Position numbers and translations under genes: made by a program
In this document: positions 36,719 through 45,772 of the stretch, one piece after another
How positions within the stretch are numbered: position 1 is the stretch's first letter
Layout of the letters: every line of letters begins with the position of its first letter
Assembly (NCBI RefSeq): GCF_900114785.1
Contig: NZ_FOUG01000008.1
Coordinates: forward strand, 62,001 to 126,000
DNA length: 64,000 bases
DNA from: Variovorax sp. OV329
GTDB taxonomy: Bacteria > Pseudomonadota > Gammaproteobacteria > Burkholderiales > Burkholderiaceae_C
Reading direction: 5' to 3'
The notes under the pieces: model-generated
Database searches by the model: none
Told to the model about the DNA's origin: nothing
What the model saw: the letters and a program-made list of their open reading frames with translations, nothing else

Positions 36719-36758
36719 GCCCGACGCAGCACCCCGCTGCGCCGGGCGTTATTTTTTT
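36719..36758 (+). terminator. Terminator of the pil chemosensory operon
   Basis: A 12-bp stem with one mismatch (GCCCGACGCAGC and GCTGCGCCGGGC around ACCCC) is followed by GTTA and seven Ts. It closes the pilG-pilL transcript. Its tail overlaps the stop codon of the photolyase gene on the other strand. Confidence 0.87.
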
Positions 36759-38269
36759 CGCGGGCCGTTCGCCTTGCCGCCCGCCTGCTGCTCCTTGACC
36801 ACGGCATAGCGCTCCAGCGTTCGTTCGCGCGCCTGGGCGTGGTCGACGATAGGGCGGGGGTAGGTCTCGCCCAGTCGAACGCCGGCGGCTTCCAGTTCCA
36901 CCGGCGTCGCCAGCCAGGGCGCGTGGATGGAGGCGTCCGAGAGCTTGGCCAGTTGCGGCAGGTAGCGGCGGATGAACTTGCCCTCTGGGTCGAAACGCTC
37001 GCTCTGTGTCACGGGGTTGAAGATGCGGAACCACGGCTGCGCGTCGCAGCCGCTGCCGCTGGCCCACTGCCAGTTGCCGTTGTTGGAGCTGAACTCGAAG
37101 TCGTTGAGCTGCTGCTCGAAATAGGCTTCGCCGCGCCGCCAGTCCAGCCCCAGGTCCTTGCACAGGAAGCTGGCCACCACCATGCGAAGGCGGTTGTGCA
37201 TGTAGCCGGTGTGCTTGATCTGCGCCATGGCGGCGTCCACCAGCGGGTAGCCCGTGCGGGCCTCGCGCCAGGCGTCGAACAGCCCGTCGGCATGCTTGCC
37301 GTGGTGCCAGATGATCTTGTCGTACTCGGGTCGGAAGCTCTTGCCCGCGGCCACCTCGGGGTGGTGCGCCAGGATCTGGAAGAAGAAGTCGCGCCAGATC
37401 AGCTCGCTCAGCCACACAGCCGCGCCCTGGTTGGCGCCCGAGTGCGTCAGCTGGTGCGCCACGCCCGCCAGCTCGCGGATGGAAACCGTGCCGAAGCGCA
37501 GGTGGATGCCCAGGTAGCTGGGGCCGCGCACGCCGGGAAAGTCGCGCGTCTCGTGGTAGCGGTCGATGCGCTTGTCGAAGAATTCCTCGAAGAGCTGGGC
37601 GCCGCCGCTGGCGCCGGTGGGGATTTCCAGCTCCGAGAGGTTGGTCTTTTCGAAGCCCAGGTCTGCGAGCGTGGGCACGGCGCCGCGCAGCGCCTCCGGC
37701 GCCTGCACCAGCGCATCGAGGTAGCGCTCCACCGGGTAGGGCTTGAGGTAGAAGTCGTCCAGCTTGGCCAGCCAGGCCCGCTTGTAGGGCGTGAAGACCG
37801 AGAAGGACTGGCCCGCCTGCGTCAGCACCTCGTCGCGCTCGAAGACGGCCCGGTCCTTGTGGGCGTGGAAGCTGATGCCCGAATTGGCCAGGCCGCCGAA
37901 GACCTGGGCGTCGCGTTCCACCGCGAAGGGCTCGTCGTCGCGGTTGGCGAACACGGCCTGCACGCCCAGGTCGCGGGCCAGGCGGGGCAGCTCTTCCTCC
38001 GCCAGGCCGTGCCGAACGACCAGCGAGCCGCCGTGTTCGGCCAGGTCCCGCGCCAGTTCGGCCAGCGACTCGCGAATGAATTCCACCCGCCGGTCGGCCT
38101 TGGGCAGGTTCTTGAGAATGGCGGTGTCGAATACGAAACCGCAGACCACTTCGCGGCAGCTGCGCAGGGCGTGATAGAGCGCGGCGTTGTCCGACAGGCG
38201 GAGGTCGCGCCTAAACCACATCAGGCCCCGTGGGTATGTTTTGTCGACGGCCAGTAAAATCGGCGGCAT
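36749..38269 (-). CDS. phrB: Deoxyribodipyrimidine photolyase
   Basis: A 506-residue flavoprotein that repairs UV-induced cyclobutane pyrimidine dimers with blue light. The N-terminal antenna domain begins LMWFRRDLRLSDNAALYHAL; the FAD domain has TGYPLVDAAMAQIKHTGYMH and NRLRMVVASFLCKDLGLDWRRGEAYF, and the conserved WQWASGSGCDAQPWFRIFNP. It fits class I CPD photolyases. The chosen ATG overlaps the yqgE start codon on the opposite strand by two bases; a later Met at 38221 would avoid this, but would leave almost nothing before the first beta strand. Convergent with pilL. Confidence 0.93.
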   Translation of the reverse strand: MPPILLAVDKTYPRGLMWFRRDLRLSDNAALYHALRSCREVVCGFVFDTAILKNLPKADRRVEFIRESLAELARDLAEHGGSLVVRHGLAEEELPRLARDLGVQAVFANRDDEPFAVERDAQVFGGLANSGISFHAHKDRAVFERDEVLTQAGQSFSVFTPYKRAWLAKLDDFYLKPYPVERYLDALVQAPEALRGAVPTLADLGFEKTNLSELEIPTGASGGAQLFEEFFDKRIDRYHETRDFPGVRGPSYLGIHLRFGTVSIRELAGVAHQLTHSGANQGAAVWLSELIWRDFFFQILAHHPEVAAGKSFRPEYDKIIWHHGKHADGLFDAWREARTGYPLVDAAMAQIKHTGYMHNRLRMVVASFLCKDLGLDWRRGEAYFEQQLNDFEFSSNNGNWQWASGSGCDAQPWFRIFNPVTQSERFDPEGKFIRRYLPQLAKLSDASIHAPWLATPVELEAAGVRLGETYPRPIVDHAQARERTLERYAVVKEQQAGGKANGPRKK

Positions 38270-38867
38270 GTCGACCGATTCTGCCCGCATCAACCTTACG
38301 CATCACTTCCTGATCGCGATGCCGGGATTGCGGGACGAGGCCTTCGCCGGCAGCGTGATCTACCTGTGCGAGCACAGCGAGCGCGGCGCCCTGGGCCTGG
38401 TCATCAACAAGCCCAGCGACATCAACCTGCGCGCACTCTTCGAGAAGGTGGAATTGCCCACCAACCAGACGGACATCGGCGACGCGCCCGTGTTCCAGGG
38501 CGGCCCGGTGAAGACCGAGCGCGGCTTCGTGCTGCACGAGCCGGTGTTCGCCGACCCGCCGGACAACACCGAGCCGGTCTACGCTTCCACAATGACCATT
38601 CCCGGCGGGCTGGAACTCACGACCTCGCGTGACGTGCTGGAGGCCCTGGCCACCGGTGCCGGCCCGCGCAAGGTGCTTGTTTCTCTCGGTTACTCTGCCT
38701 GGGGCGAGGGCCAGCTCGAAACCGAGCTGGCCGAGAACAGCTGGCTCACCGTGGACGCCGACCCGGCCGTCATCTTCGACACGCCGGTCGAGCAGCGCTA
38801 CAACAAGGCCCTGCTGCTTCTGGGGCTGGAAGCCTGGAAGCTTTCGCCGGACGCGGGGCATGCCTGA
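38268..38867 (+). CDS. yqgE: YqgE/AlgH family protein
   Basis: A 199-residue DUF179 protein, full length. The family core LTHHFLIAMPGLRDEAFAGS, VIYLCEHSERGALGLVINKP and GGPVKTERGFVLHE is evident. The function is unknown; the gene is coupled to ruvX in many proteobacteria. Its stop overlaps the ruvX start (TGATG). It heads the pyr operon here. Confidence 0.94.
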   Translation: MSTDSARINLTHHFLIAMPGLRDEAFAGSVIYLCEHSERGALGLVINKPSDINLRALFEKVELPTNQTDIGDAPVFQGGPVKTERGFVLHEPVFADPPDNTEPVYASTMTIPGGLELTTSRDVLEALATGAGPRKVLVSLGYSAWGEGQLETELAENSWLTVDADPAVIFDTPVEQRYNKALLLLGLEAWKLSPDAGHA

Positions 38868-39298
38868 TGCCGCGAGCGGCCATGCTTCCCGACACCGCCT
38901 CTTCCGTCCCGTCCCATTTCCAAAGCTTCCTGGCCTTCGACTACGGGCGCAAACGCACCGGGGTGGCCAGCGGCAACCGCATGCTGGCCAACGCCACGCC
39001 GCAGGGCACCATTGCTGCCGAGGGCGATGCCCGCTTCGCACAGATCGAGAAGCGCATCCGCGAATGGCACCCCGACGCGTTGGTGGTGGGCGTGCCCTAT
39101 TACCCCGACGGCGCACCGCACGACAACACCCGCGCAGCGCAGAAGTTCGCGCGCCAGCTGGAAGGGCGCTTCCGCCTGACGGTCTACCAGGTGGACGAGC
39201 GCTACAGCACCACCGAGGCCCTGGCGGCCGGTGCCAGCGACGCCGACGCCGCATCGGCCTGCATCATCCTTGAACAATTCCTGAGGAGCCTCCCGTGA
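38867..39298 (+). CDS. ruvX: RuvX/YqgF Holliday junction resolvase-like, pre-16S rRNA nuclease
   Basis: A 143-residue RNase H-fold protein: [13 protein letters not shown] carries the first catalytic Asp, [10 protein letters not shown] the Glu/Gly region, and [12 protein letters not shown] the second acidic site. The enzyme trims the 5' end of 16S rRNA; a role in recombination was proposed earlier. A slightly longer N-terminus than in E. coli suggests the true start might be a few codons later. It overlaps pyrR by four bases (GTGA). Confidence 0.94.
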   Translation: MPRAAMLPDTASSVPSHFQSFLAFDYGRKRTGVASGNRMLANATPQGTIAAEGDARFAQIEKRIREWHPDALVVGVPYYPDGAPHDNTRAAQKFARQLEGRFRLTVYQVDERYSTTEALAAGASDADAASACIILEQFLRSLP

Positions 39299-39804
39299 AC
39301 CCCAAAGTCCCCGACGCCGAGACGCTGTACCAGGCGCTCCTCGCCGGCGTCAAGACCCTGATGCGCGAGGGCACCCGGCTGGTGGGCGTGACCTCCGGCG
39401 GCGCCTGGCTGGTCGAGCGCCTGCAGAAGGACCTGGGCCTGCCCGGCGCGCCCGGCATCATCTCCTCGGCCATGCACCGCGACGACTTCGCCCGCCGCGG
39501 CCTGGCCTCCAGCGTGCAGACCAAGCTGCCCTTCGACGTGAACGGCGCCGACATCCTGCTGCTGGACGACGTGCTCTACACCGGCCGCACCATCCGCGCG
39601 GTGCTCAACGAGCTCTTCGACTTCGGCCGCCCGGCCACAGTGCGCCTGGTCGTGCTGGTGGATCGCGGGGGCCGCCAACTGCCGGTGGCCGCCGACTTCG
39701 CCGCGGCGAAGCTGGAACTGCCTGCCAGCCAGTCGCTGGCGCTGGACCGCGACGCGAACGGCGGCTTCGCACTCAAGATCGAACAACCAGAAGAAGGAGC
39801 GTGA
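39295..39804 (+). CDS. pyrR: PyrR bifunctional regulator / uracil phosphoribosyltransferase
   Basis: A 169-residue PRPP-binding protein. The PRPP motif [21 protein letters not shown] and the [14 protein letters not shown] loop are present. In Bacillus PyrR binds pyr leader RNA; in Gram-negative bacteria the regulatory role is less clear, and an enzymatic UMP-forming activity is possible. GTG start with GAGGAG upstream. It overlaps pyrB by four bases (GTGA). Confidence 0.93.
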   Translation: MNPKVPDAETLYQALLAGVKTLMREGTRLVGVTSGGAWLVERLQKDLGLPGAPGIISSAMHRDDFARRGLASSVQTKLPFDVNGADILLLDDVLYTGRTIRAVLNELFDFGRPATVRLVVLVDRGGRQLPVAADFAAAKLELPASQSLALDRDANGGFALKIEQPEEGA

Positions 39805-40769
39805 GCGTGCTGTACAAGCGCAACCCGCAGCTCAACAAGCACGGCGAGCTGATCCACCTGCTGTCGATGGAGGGCCTGCCCAAGGACACCCTCATCCACA
39901 TCCTGGACACCGCCGCCAACTTCACCAGCGTGAGCGACCGCGAGGTGAAGAAGGTGCCGCTTTTGCGCGGCAAGAGCGTGTTCAACCTCTTCTTCGAGAA
40001 CTCCACCCGCACCCGCACCACCTTCGAGATCGCGGCAAAGCGGCTGTCGGCGGACGTGATCAACCTGGACATCGCGCGCTCTTCGGCGAGCAAGGGCGAG
40101 TCGCTGCTGGACACCATCGCCAACCTCAGCGCGATGGCAGCCGACCTCTTCGTGGTGCGGCACAGCGAGTCGGGCGCGCCCTACCTGATCGCGCAGCACG
40201 TGGCGCCGCACGTGCACGTGGTGAACGCGGGCGACGGCCGGCATTCGCACCCCACGCAGGGGCTGCTCGACATGTTCACCATCCGCCACTACAAGAAGGA
40301 TTTCTCCAACCTCACGGTGGCCATCGTCGGCGACGTGCTGCACTCGCGCGTGGCGCGCTCGGACATCAACGCCCTGACCACCCTGGGCTGTGCCGAGGTG
40401 CGCGTGGTGGGCCCCAAGACGCTGGTGCCGGCCGACATGGCGCCCATGGGCGTGCGGGTGTGCCACACGCTGGAGGAGGGCATCAAGGACTGCGACGTCA
40501 TCATCATGCTGCGCCTGCAGAACGAGCGCATGAGCGGCGCGCTGCTGCCTTCGTCGCAGGAGTTCTTCAAGACCTACGGCCTGACACCCGAGAAGCTGCA
40601 GCGGGCCAAGCCCGACTGCATCGTGATGCACCCCGGCCCCATCAACCGCGGCGTGGAGATCGACTCGGCCGTGGTGGATGGCCAGCAGAGCGTGATCCTG
40701 CCGCAGGTCACCTTCGGCATCGCCGTGCGCATGGCGGTCATGAGCATCGTCGCAGGGAACGAAGCATGA
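39801..40769 (+). CDS. pyrB: Aspartate carbamoyltransferase catalytic subunit PyrB
   Basis: A 322-residue enzyme that joins carbamoyl phosphate and aspartate in the committed step of pyrimidine synthesis. Carbamoyl-phosphate motif [19 protein letters not shown] and aspartate-loop residues in [13 protein letters not shown] are present. GTG start behind AAGAAGGAGC. There is no pyrI regulatory subunit; instead the inactive dihydroorotase homologue pyrX follows with a four-base overlap, the arrangement of the dodecameric PyrB-PyrX complex known in Pseudomonas. Confidence 0.97.
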   Translation: MSVLYKRNPQLNKHGELIHLLSMEGLPKDTLIHILDTAANFTSVSDREVKKVPLLRGKSVFNLFFENSTRTRTTFEIAAKRLSADVINLDIARSSASKGESLLDTIANLSAMAADLFVVRHSESGAPYLIAQHVAPHVHVVNAGDGRHSHPTQGLLDMFTIRHYKKDFSNLTVAIVGDVLHSRVARSDINALTTLGCAEVRVVGPKTLVPADMAPMGVRVCHTLEEGIKDCDVIIMLRLQNERMSGALLPSSQEFFKTYGLTPEKLQRAKPDCIVMHPGPINRGVEIDSAVVDGQQSVILPQVTFGIAVRMAVMSIVAGNEA

Positions 40770-42055
40770 GCAGCAGCAAGAACAACATCCTCATCCGCAA
40801 CGGCCGCGTCATCGATCCGGCCTCCGGCTTCGATGGCCAGGCCGACATCGCGATCGCCGACGGTGCCATCGTGGGCGTCAAGGACATCCCGGCCGACTTC
40901 AGCGCGCAGCAGACGCTGGACGCGCAGGGCTGCATCGTGGCGCCCGGCCTGGTGGACCTCGCGGCGCGGCTGCGCGAGCCCGGCTACGAGCACGAGGGCA
41001 TGCTCGACAGCGAGATGTCCGCCGCGGTGGCCGGCGGCGTGAGCAGCCTCGTCTGCCCGCCCGACACCGACCCGGTGCTCGACGAGCCCGGGCTGGTCGA
41101 GATGCTCAAGTACCGCGCCCAGAAGCTGAGGAAGGCGCGCCTGTTTCCGCTGGGCGCGATCACGCGGGGACTGAAGGGGGAGATCCTCACCGAGATGGCC
41201 GAGCTCACCGAGGCCGGTTGCGTGGGCTTCGGCCAGGCCGAAGTGCCGCTCACGAACACGCAGGTGCTGCAGCGCGCGCTGCAGTACGCCAGCACCTTCG
41301 GCTACACGCTGTGGCTGCGCCCTCAGGACCGCGACCTGGGCAAGGGCGTGGCGGCCAGCGGCCCGCTGGCCACGCGCCTGGGCCTGGCGGGCGTGCCGGC
41401 GGCGGCCGAGACCATCGCCATCTTCACCATCGTCGAGCTGATGCGCTCCACCGGCGCCCGGGTGCACCTGTGCCGCCTGTCGAGCGCCGGCGGCGTGGCG
41501 CTGGTGCGCGCGGCGCGCGCCGAAGGCCTGCCGCTGAGCTGCGATGTCAGCATCAACTCGCTGCATCTCACCGACACCGACATCGGCTACTTCGACAGCC
41601 GCGCGCGCCTGTCGCCGCCATTGCGCCAGCAGCGCGACCGCGAGGCGCTGAGCGCCGCGCTGGCCGACGGCACCATCGACGCGCTGGTCTCCGACCACAC
41701 GCCCGTCGAGTCCGACGCCAAGACGCTGCCCTTTGCCGAAGCCGAGCCCGGCGCCACCGGCCTGGAACTGCTGCTGCCGCTGGCGCTGCAATGGGGCGAG
41801 CAGAGCGGGGCGGGCATCCGCCGCGCGCTGGAAGTGGTGACCAGCGCGCCCGCACGCGTGGTGCCCGCGGTGGGCGGCGCCCGCATCGCGGCCGGCGAGG
41901 CGGCCGACCTGTGCATCTTCGATCCTGCGCATGAGTGGCAGGTGAGCGCCGACGCGCTCAAGAGCCAGGGCAAGCACACGCCCTTCGCCGGCTACGCGCT
42001 GCGCGGCCGCGTGCGCAGCACGCTGGTGGGTGGGCACGTCGTCTACCAGGCCTGA
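40766..42055 (+). CDS. pyrX: Non-catalytic dihydroorotase homologue PyrX (PyrC')
   Basis: A 429-residue amidohydrolase-fold protein. It keeps the dihydroorotase frame ([20 protein letters not shown] and LREPG) but the first metal motif HxH is Ala66-Ala67-Arg68 ([12 protein letters not shown]). The later histidine-bearing motifs are also changed: [13 protein letters not shown] stands where HAED is expected and [12 protein letters not shown] where H-[IV]-ST is. Asp-His remains in VSDHTP. It therefore should not hydrolyse dihydroorotate, and probably is structural, as PyrC' in Pseudomonas is for PyrB. An active PyrC must lie elsewhere. ATGA overlap with pyrB. Confidence 0.92.
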   Translation: MSSSKNNILIRNGRVIDPASGFDGQADIAIADGAIVGVKDIPADFSAQQTLDAQGCIVAPGLVDLAARLREPGYEHEGMLDSEMSAAVAGGVSSLVCPPDTDPVLDEPGLVEMLKYRAQKLRKARLFPLGAITRGLKGEILTEMAELTEAGCVGFGQAEVPLTNTQVLQRALQYASTFGYTLWLRPQDRDLGKGVAASGPLATRLGLAGVPAAAETIAIFTIVELMRSTGARVHLCRLSSAGGVALVRAARAEGLPLSCDVSINSLHLTDTDIGYFDSRARLSPPLRQQRDREALSAALADGTIDALVSDHTPVESDAKTLPFAEAEPGATGLELLLPLALQWGEQSGAGIRRALEVVTSAPARVVPAVGGARIAAGEAADLCIFDPAHEWQVSADALKSQGKHTPFAGYALRGRVRSTLVGGHVVYQA

Positions 42056-42059
42056 GCGG

Positions 42060-42830
42060 ATGCGCCTGGCGGTCGTCAGCTGGAAGCTGCTGCGTGCCAC
42101 TGCGCATGCGGCCGGCGGCTGGTGGACCATCCGCTTCTCCTTCCCGCGCATGAGCCCCGACGAGCGCGCGCTGGAGGTGCAGCGCTGGTCGCGCCGGATG
42201 CTCGAGGTCCTGGGCGTGCGGCTGGTCGTGCAGGGCACGCCGCCGGCGCAGGGGCCGCTGCTGCTCATCGTCAACCACATGTCCTGGCTCGACATCCTCA
42301 CCATCCACGCCGCGCGGCACGTGCGCTTCGTGGCCAAGTCCAACATCAAGAACTGGCCGATGATCGGCAGCCTCTCGACCGGCGCGGGCACGCTCTACAT
42401 CGAGCGCGAGCGTCCGCGCGACGCCATGCGCCTGGTGCACCACATGGCCGAGGCGCTGCGCGCGGGCGACATGATCGCGGTGTTTCCCGAGGGCACCACC
42501 GGCGACGGCAAGGTGCTGCTGCCTTTTCACGCCAACCTGCTTCAGGCGGCCATCTCCGCCGGCGCGCCCGTGCAGCCGGCCGCGCTGCGCTTCGCCGACC
42601 GCCGCAGCGACGAGTCCACCGACGCGGCCGCCTACATCGGCGACGATTCGCTGTTGCAGTCGCTGTGGCGCACCCTGAGCGCGCCGCCGCTCACTGCCTA
42701 CCTGCGCTTCGGCGACCCGCAGGATTCGCGCGGCCGCGAGCGCCGCGCCTGGGCCATGACGCTGCACACCGAGGTGGATGCCCTGCGCGCACACACCTAT
42801 TCGGACGGTCGCGCACACGGTGCGCCCTGA
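42060..42830 (+). CDS. Lysophospholipid acyltransferase (PlsC family)
   Basis: A 256-residue inner-membrane acyltransferase. The catalytic motif NHMSWLDIL (HxxxxD) and the substrate motif FPEGTTGDGKVLLPF are present. An N-terminal hydrophobic region and the lack of a soluble signal fit membrane attachment. It transfers an acyl group to lysophosphatidic acid or a related glycerolipid; ornithine-lipid O-acyltransferase OlsA is an alternative. Starts five bases after pyrX (GAGCGG ATG), so it belongs to the same transcript. Confidence 0.9.
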   Translation: MRLAVVSWKLLRATAHAAGGWWTIRFSFPRMSPDERALEVQRWSRRMLEVLGVRLVVQGTPPAQGPLLLIVNHMSWLDILTIHAARHVRFVAKSNIKNWPMIGSLSTGAGTLYIERERPRDAMRLVHHMAEALRAGDMIAVFPEGTTGDGKVLLPFHANLLQAAISAGAPVQPAALRFADRRSDESTDAAAYIGDDSLLQSLWRTLSAPPLTAYLRFGDPQDSRGRERRAWAMTLHTEVDALRAHTYSDGRAHGAP

Positions 42831-42831
42831 G

Positions 42832-43686
42832 ATGCCGGGCAGCATCCGCGACGTCCACGCGCTGGCCGACTTCGTGCGGCGGCATCCGCGCCTGTTCGTG
42901 CTCACCGGCGCGGGCTGCAGCACCGAGTCGGGCATTCCCGACTACCGCGATGCCAACGGCGACTGGAAGCGTGCCGCCCCGGTTACGTACCAGGCCTTCA
43001 TGGGCAGCGAGGCCACGCGCCAGCGCTACTGGGCGCGCAGCCTGGTGGGCTGGCGCATCATCGGCGAGGCCCGGCCCGGCCCTGCGCACCACGCGCTGGC
43101 CCGGCTCGAGTCCGCGGGCCATGTGAAACTGCTGCTCACGCAGAACGTCGACGGGCTGCACAGCGCCGCCGGCAGCCGCGCCACCATCGACCTGCACGGC
43201 CGCATCGACACCGTCTGCTGCACCGCCTGCGGCCGCCGCAGCCCGCGCGCGAAGCTGCAGGACGAGCTGGTGGCACGCAATCCCGCCTGGGCGCAGCTGT
43301 GGGCCAGCAGCGCACCCGACGGCGACGCCGACCTGGAAGGCCGCGACTTCTCCAGCTTCGTCGTTCCGCCCTGCGAGGTGTGCGGTGGCGTGCTCAAGCC
43401 CGACGTGGTCTTCTTCGGCGAGAGCGTGCCGCCCGATCGCGTGGCCGCCGCGCGTGCCGCGCTGCAGGACAGCGACGCGGTGCTGGTGGCCGGCTCCTCG
43501 CTGATGGTGTATTCGGGCTTTCGCTTCGTGCAGTCCGCCGCGGCGGCGGGCCTGCCGGTGGCAGCGGTGAATCTGGGACGTACGCGGGCGGACGACTTGC
43601 TCACGCTCAAGGTGGAGGCGCCGGTGGGCGCCGCGCTGTCCGAACTCGTGGATCTGCTCGCGGCCGCCGGGCAGGCGTCTCGCTAG
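42832..43686 (+). CDS. Sir2-family NAD-dependent protein deacylase
   Basis: A 284-residue sirtuin. The NAD motif FVLTGAGCSTESGIPDYRD, the LLTQNVDGLHSAAGS motif, the catalytic His in DLHGRIDTV, and a zinc-binding four-cysteine set (CCTACGRR and CEVCGG) are all present. It removes acyl groups from lysines using NAD+. The start lies directly after the acyltransferase stop, though an in-frame GTG four codons earlier overlaps it. It probably is the last gene of the pyr operon. Confidence 0.93.
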   Translation: MPGSIRDVHALADFVRRHPRLFVLTGAGCSTESGIPDYRDANGDWKRAAPVTYQAFMGSEATRQRYWARSLVGWRIIGEARPGPAHHALARLESAGHVKLLLTQNVDGLHSAAGSRATIDLHGRIDTVCCTACGRRSPRAKLQDELVARNPAWAQLWASSAPDGDADLEGRDFSSFVVPPCEVCGGVLKPDVVFFGESVPPDRVAAARAALQDSDAVLVAGSSLMVYSGFRFVQSAAAAGLPVAAVNLGRTRADDLLTLKVEAPVGAALSELVDLLAAAGQASR

Positions 43687-43747
43687 GCCGGGCGCGACAG
43701 CGCGCGGAGCGAGGCACCGACGCGCGGCAGGCAGCGGCAGCCCGGCT

Positions 43748-44149
43748 TCAGCGCGGCAGGAAGTCCAGCGCCATGCAGGACGAGATGTGCGCCTTCGTGT
43801 CCGGCTGCAGCGCGCACTGCATGACGCAGGACCGGTCGTTCGGCCGGCAGTTCGACTTGACGCAGGCCTCGGCATTGACCACGGACGCCTCGATGTCCTT
43901 CTCGGCCTTGCGCGAGGCCGCCATGATCGGTTCGCCATCGACCACCGCCAAGCGGTCGGCGATGTAGGTGCGCACCCGCATGATCGGGCCGGGGTCGTCC
44001 AGCATCTTCAGCAGGCCCAGGCAGTAGCCGGCCTGAAGGTCCGTCGAATTCGGCGCGATTGCCCCCGGCAACTGCTGCTGGGCGTGGGCTGCCGGCCCGC
44101 CCGCCAGGGCCAGCATGCATGCCGCCACGGCGACGTAGAGAAACTTCAT
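43748..44149 (-). CDS. Small secreted cysteine-containing protein of unknown function
   Basis: A 133-residue exported protein. The signal peptide (KFLYVAVAACMLALAGGPAAHA) starts at the chosen Met after GGAGTTCTGG. The mature part has five cysteines (GYCLGLL, AEACVKSNCRPNDRSC, MQCALQP) plus one near the end, so disulfides are likely in the periplasm. Cys spacing and helices recall Rap1a-like immunity proteins, but I cannot assign it to a family. It stands alone beside tRNA-Arg. Confidence 0.72.
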   Translation of the reverse strand: MKFLYVAVAACMLALAGGPAAHAQQQLPGAIAPNSTDLQAGYCLGLLKMLDDPGPIMRVRTYIADRLAVVDGEPIMAASRKAEKDIEASVVNAEACVKSNCRPNDRSCVMQCALQPDTKAHISSCMALDFLPR

Positions 44150-44289
44150 CCAGAACTCCGTGCTCGGCGCGGCGGCAGGGAGGCTGCTGCGCCAGGATGG
44201 AATCGTAGTGGGTCGGGCCCGGCGCCGCTGCCGCGCGGGCGCGAATGCTTGCCAGAAACCAACAGGCGAAGAAAGCATTACGGGGAAGC

Positions 44290-44364
44290 TGGTGCCCCCG
44301 ACAGGAATCGAACCTGTATCTGAGTCTTAGGAGGACCCCGTTCTATCCATTGAACTACAGGGAC
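44290..44364 (-). tRNA. tRNA-Arg (anticodon CCT)
   Basis: The minus strand folds into a cloverleaf: acceptor GTCCCTG/CGGGGGC with two G-T pairs, D-arm AGTTCAATGGATAGAAC, anticodon stem GGGTC/GACTC with loop CTCCTAA (anticodon CCT), T-arm AGGTTCGATTCCT, and encoded CCA. It decodes AGG, a rare codon in this GC-rich genome. Confidence 0.95.
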
Positions 44365-44462
44365 GGCGCGACGAGGACTTTAACAGCCTTGGCCGCTACA
44401 AAACGGAACGCCCTCTGCTGCGCGGCGCCGGACAATCGGGACGCCCGAAGGAGGTGCCCGAA

Positions 44463-45272
44463 ATGCCCCAACCAAAGGAACACTGGTCGGCCGGCGACCT
44501 GTACGAGCCCTACGTCGGCCGCTGGAGCCGCAAGGTGGCGCTCGAATTCCTGGCCTGGCTGCAGGTTCCGCCGAATTCGCAGTGGCTGGATGTGGGCTGC
44601 GGCACCGGTGCACTCACCCAGGCGGTGCTTCGCGTGGCGCAGCCTGCCTCGGTGCTGGGCATCGATGCCTCGCCGGCCTTCATCGACTTCGCCCAGGCCT
44701 TCACGCCCGAGGGCCGCGCCCGCTACGAGGTCGGCGACGCGCAGGCGCTGACACTGGCGGCGCAGAGCGTCGACGTGGTGGTCTCCGGGCTGATGCTCAA
44801 CTTCGTGCCGCAGCCCGAGCTTGCACTGGCCGAGATGGTCCGGGTCGCGCGGCCGGGCGGCCAGGTGGCGGTCTACGTGTGGGACTACGCGCAGGGCATG
44901 CAGCTGATGCGCCGCTTCTGGGATGCGGCGGTGCAGCTGAACCCCGCGGCGCTCGATTCGGCCGAGGGCCGGCGCTTCCCCATGTGCCGACCCGATCCCC
45001 TGCGCGCGCTGTTCGAGCAGGCCGGCCTTCAGGCGGTCGAGGTGAAGGCGCTGGAGGTGCCCACGGTGTTCCGCGACTTCGACGACTACTGGTCGCCGTT
45101 CCTGGGCGGGCAGGGCCCGGCGCCCGGTTACGCGATGGCCTTGCCCGAGGCCGAGCGCCTGCGGCTGCGCGAACTCATACGCGCGGCGCTGCCGGTGGCC
45201 CCGGACGGCAGCATTCCCCTGAGCGCGCGGGCCTGGGGCGTGCGCGGACGCACGCCGGCGTCACTCGCCTGA
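44463..45272 (+). CDS. SAM-dependent methyltransferase, class I
   Basis: A 269-residue methyltransferase with motif I WLDVGCGTGALTQAV, the acidic LGIDASPAFIDFA, the VGDAQALTL segment and the motif IV-like VDVVVSGLMLNFV. It fits the Methyltransf_11/UbiE-like fold; the substrate cannot be told. AGGAGG lies nine bases before the ATG; a GTG three codons earlier is possible. Followed after about 77 bases by the SnoaL-like gene. Confidence 0.9.
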   Translation: MPQPKEHWSAGDLYEPYVGRWSRKVALEFLAWLQVPPNSQWLDVGCGTGALTQAVLRVAQPASVLGIDASPAFIDFAQAFTPEGRARYEVGDAQALTLAAQSVDVVVSGLMLNFVPQPELALAEMVRVARPGGQVAVYVWDYAQGMQLMRRFWDAAVQLNPAALDSAEGRRFPMCRPDPLRALFEQAGLQAVEVKALEVPTVFRDFDDYWSPFLGGQGPAPGYAMALPEAERLRLRELIRAALPVAPDGSIPLSARAWGVRGRTPASLA

Positions 45273-45349
45273 GACAGCGGCCAAACGGCAGATTGCCTGG
45301 CGCGCGGCGCCTGCCCATGATGGCGGCCCCCCAACGCCAGGAGCCCGCC

Positions 45350-45772
45350 ATGACGGAGCAAGAAGCCCTGAACGTCAGCATCATGCGCGACGCCTACGCG
45401 CAGTGGAACAGCAGCAAGGGCGCCAGCGTGCAGCAGCTGATGGACCTGATGGCCGACGACGTGCACTGGTGCTCGCTGGGCAACGGCGGCGCAGGCCAGG
45501 AGTTCACCGCCGTGTGCGTGGGCAAGCAGGACGTGCCGCGCTACTTCGAGCAGCTCGGTGCCGACTGGCAGATGCTGGGCTACGAGGCCGACGAGTACGT
45601 GGCCCAGGGCGACAAGGTTGTCATGCTGGGCAGCTGCCACTGGAAGCACAGGGGCACGGGCAAGGAGGTGCACTCGCCCAAGGCCGACGTGATCCACTTC
45701 CGTGGCGGCAAGATCGTGAAGTTCATGGAGTACTACGACACCGCGCAGGTGGCCGCGGCGACGCAGCCCTGA
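45350..45772 (+). CDS. SnoaL-like / ketosteroid-isomerase-like protein
   Basis: A 140-residue NTF2-fold protein (IMRDAYAQWNSSKGASVQQL, then LMADDVHWCSLGNGG and a C-terminal strand GGKIVKFMEYYDTAQVA). The fold is used by isomerases, dehydratases and binding proteins; no function follows from it. CAGGAG lies just upstream of the ATG. Its TGA abuts the TamB stop codon on the other strand, forming TGATCA. Confidence 0.85.
   Translation: MTEQEALNVSIMRDAYAQWNSSKGASVQQLMDLMADDVHWCSLGNGGAGQEFTAVCVGKQDVPRYFEQLGADWQMLGYEADEYVAQGDKVVMLGSCHWKHRGTGKEVHSPKADVIHFRGGKIVKFMEYYDTAQVAAATQP

Noticed and set aside
31672-36807. A 1711-codon open frame antisense to pilL
   Set aside because: Mirror of the strong codon bias of pilL; composition is His/Gly/Arg/Leu-rich with no motif or start signal.
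44365-44400. Promoter for tRNA-Arg
   Set aside because: A TTAAAG hexamer is present but no -35 box at a usable distance could be defended.
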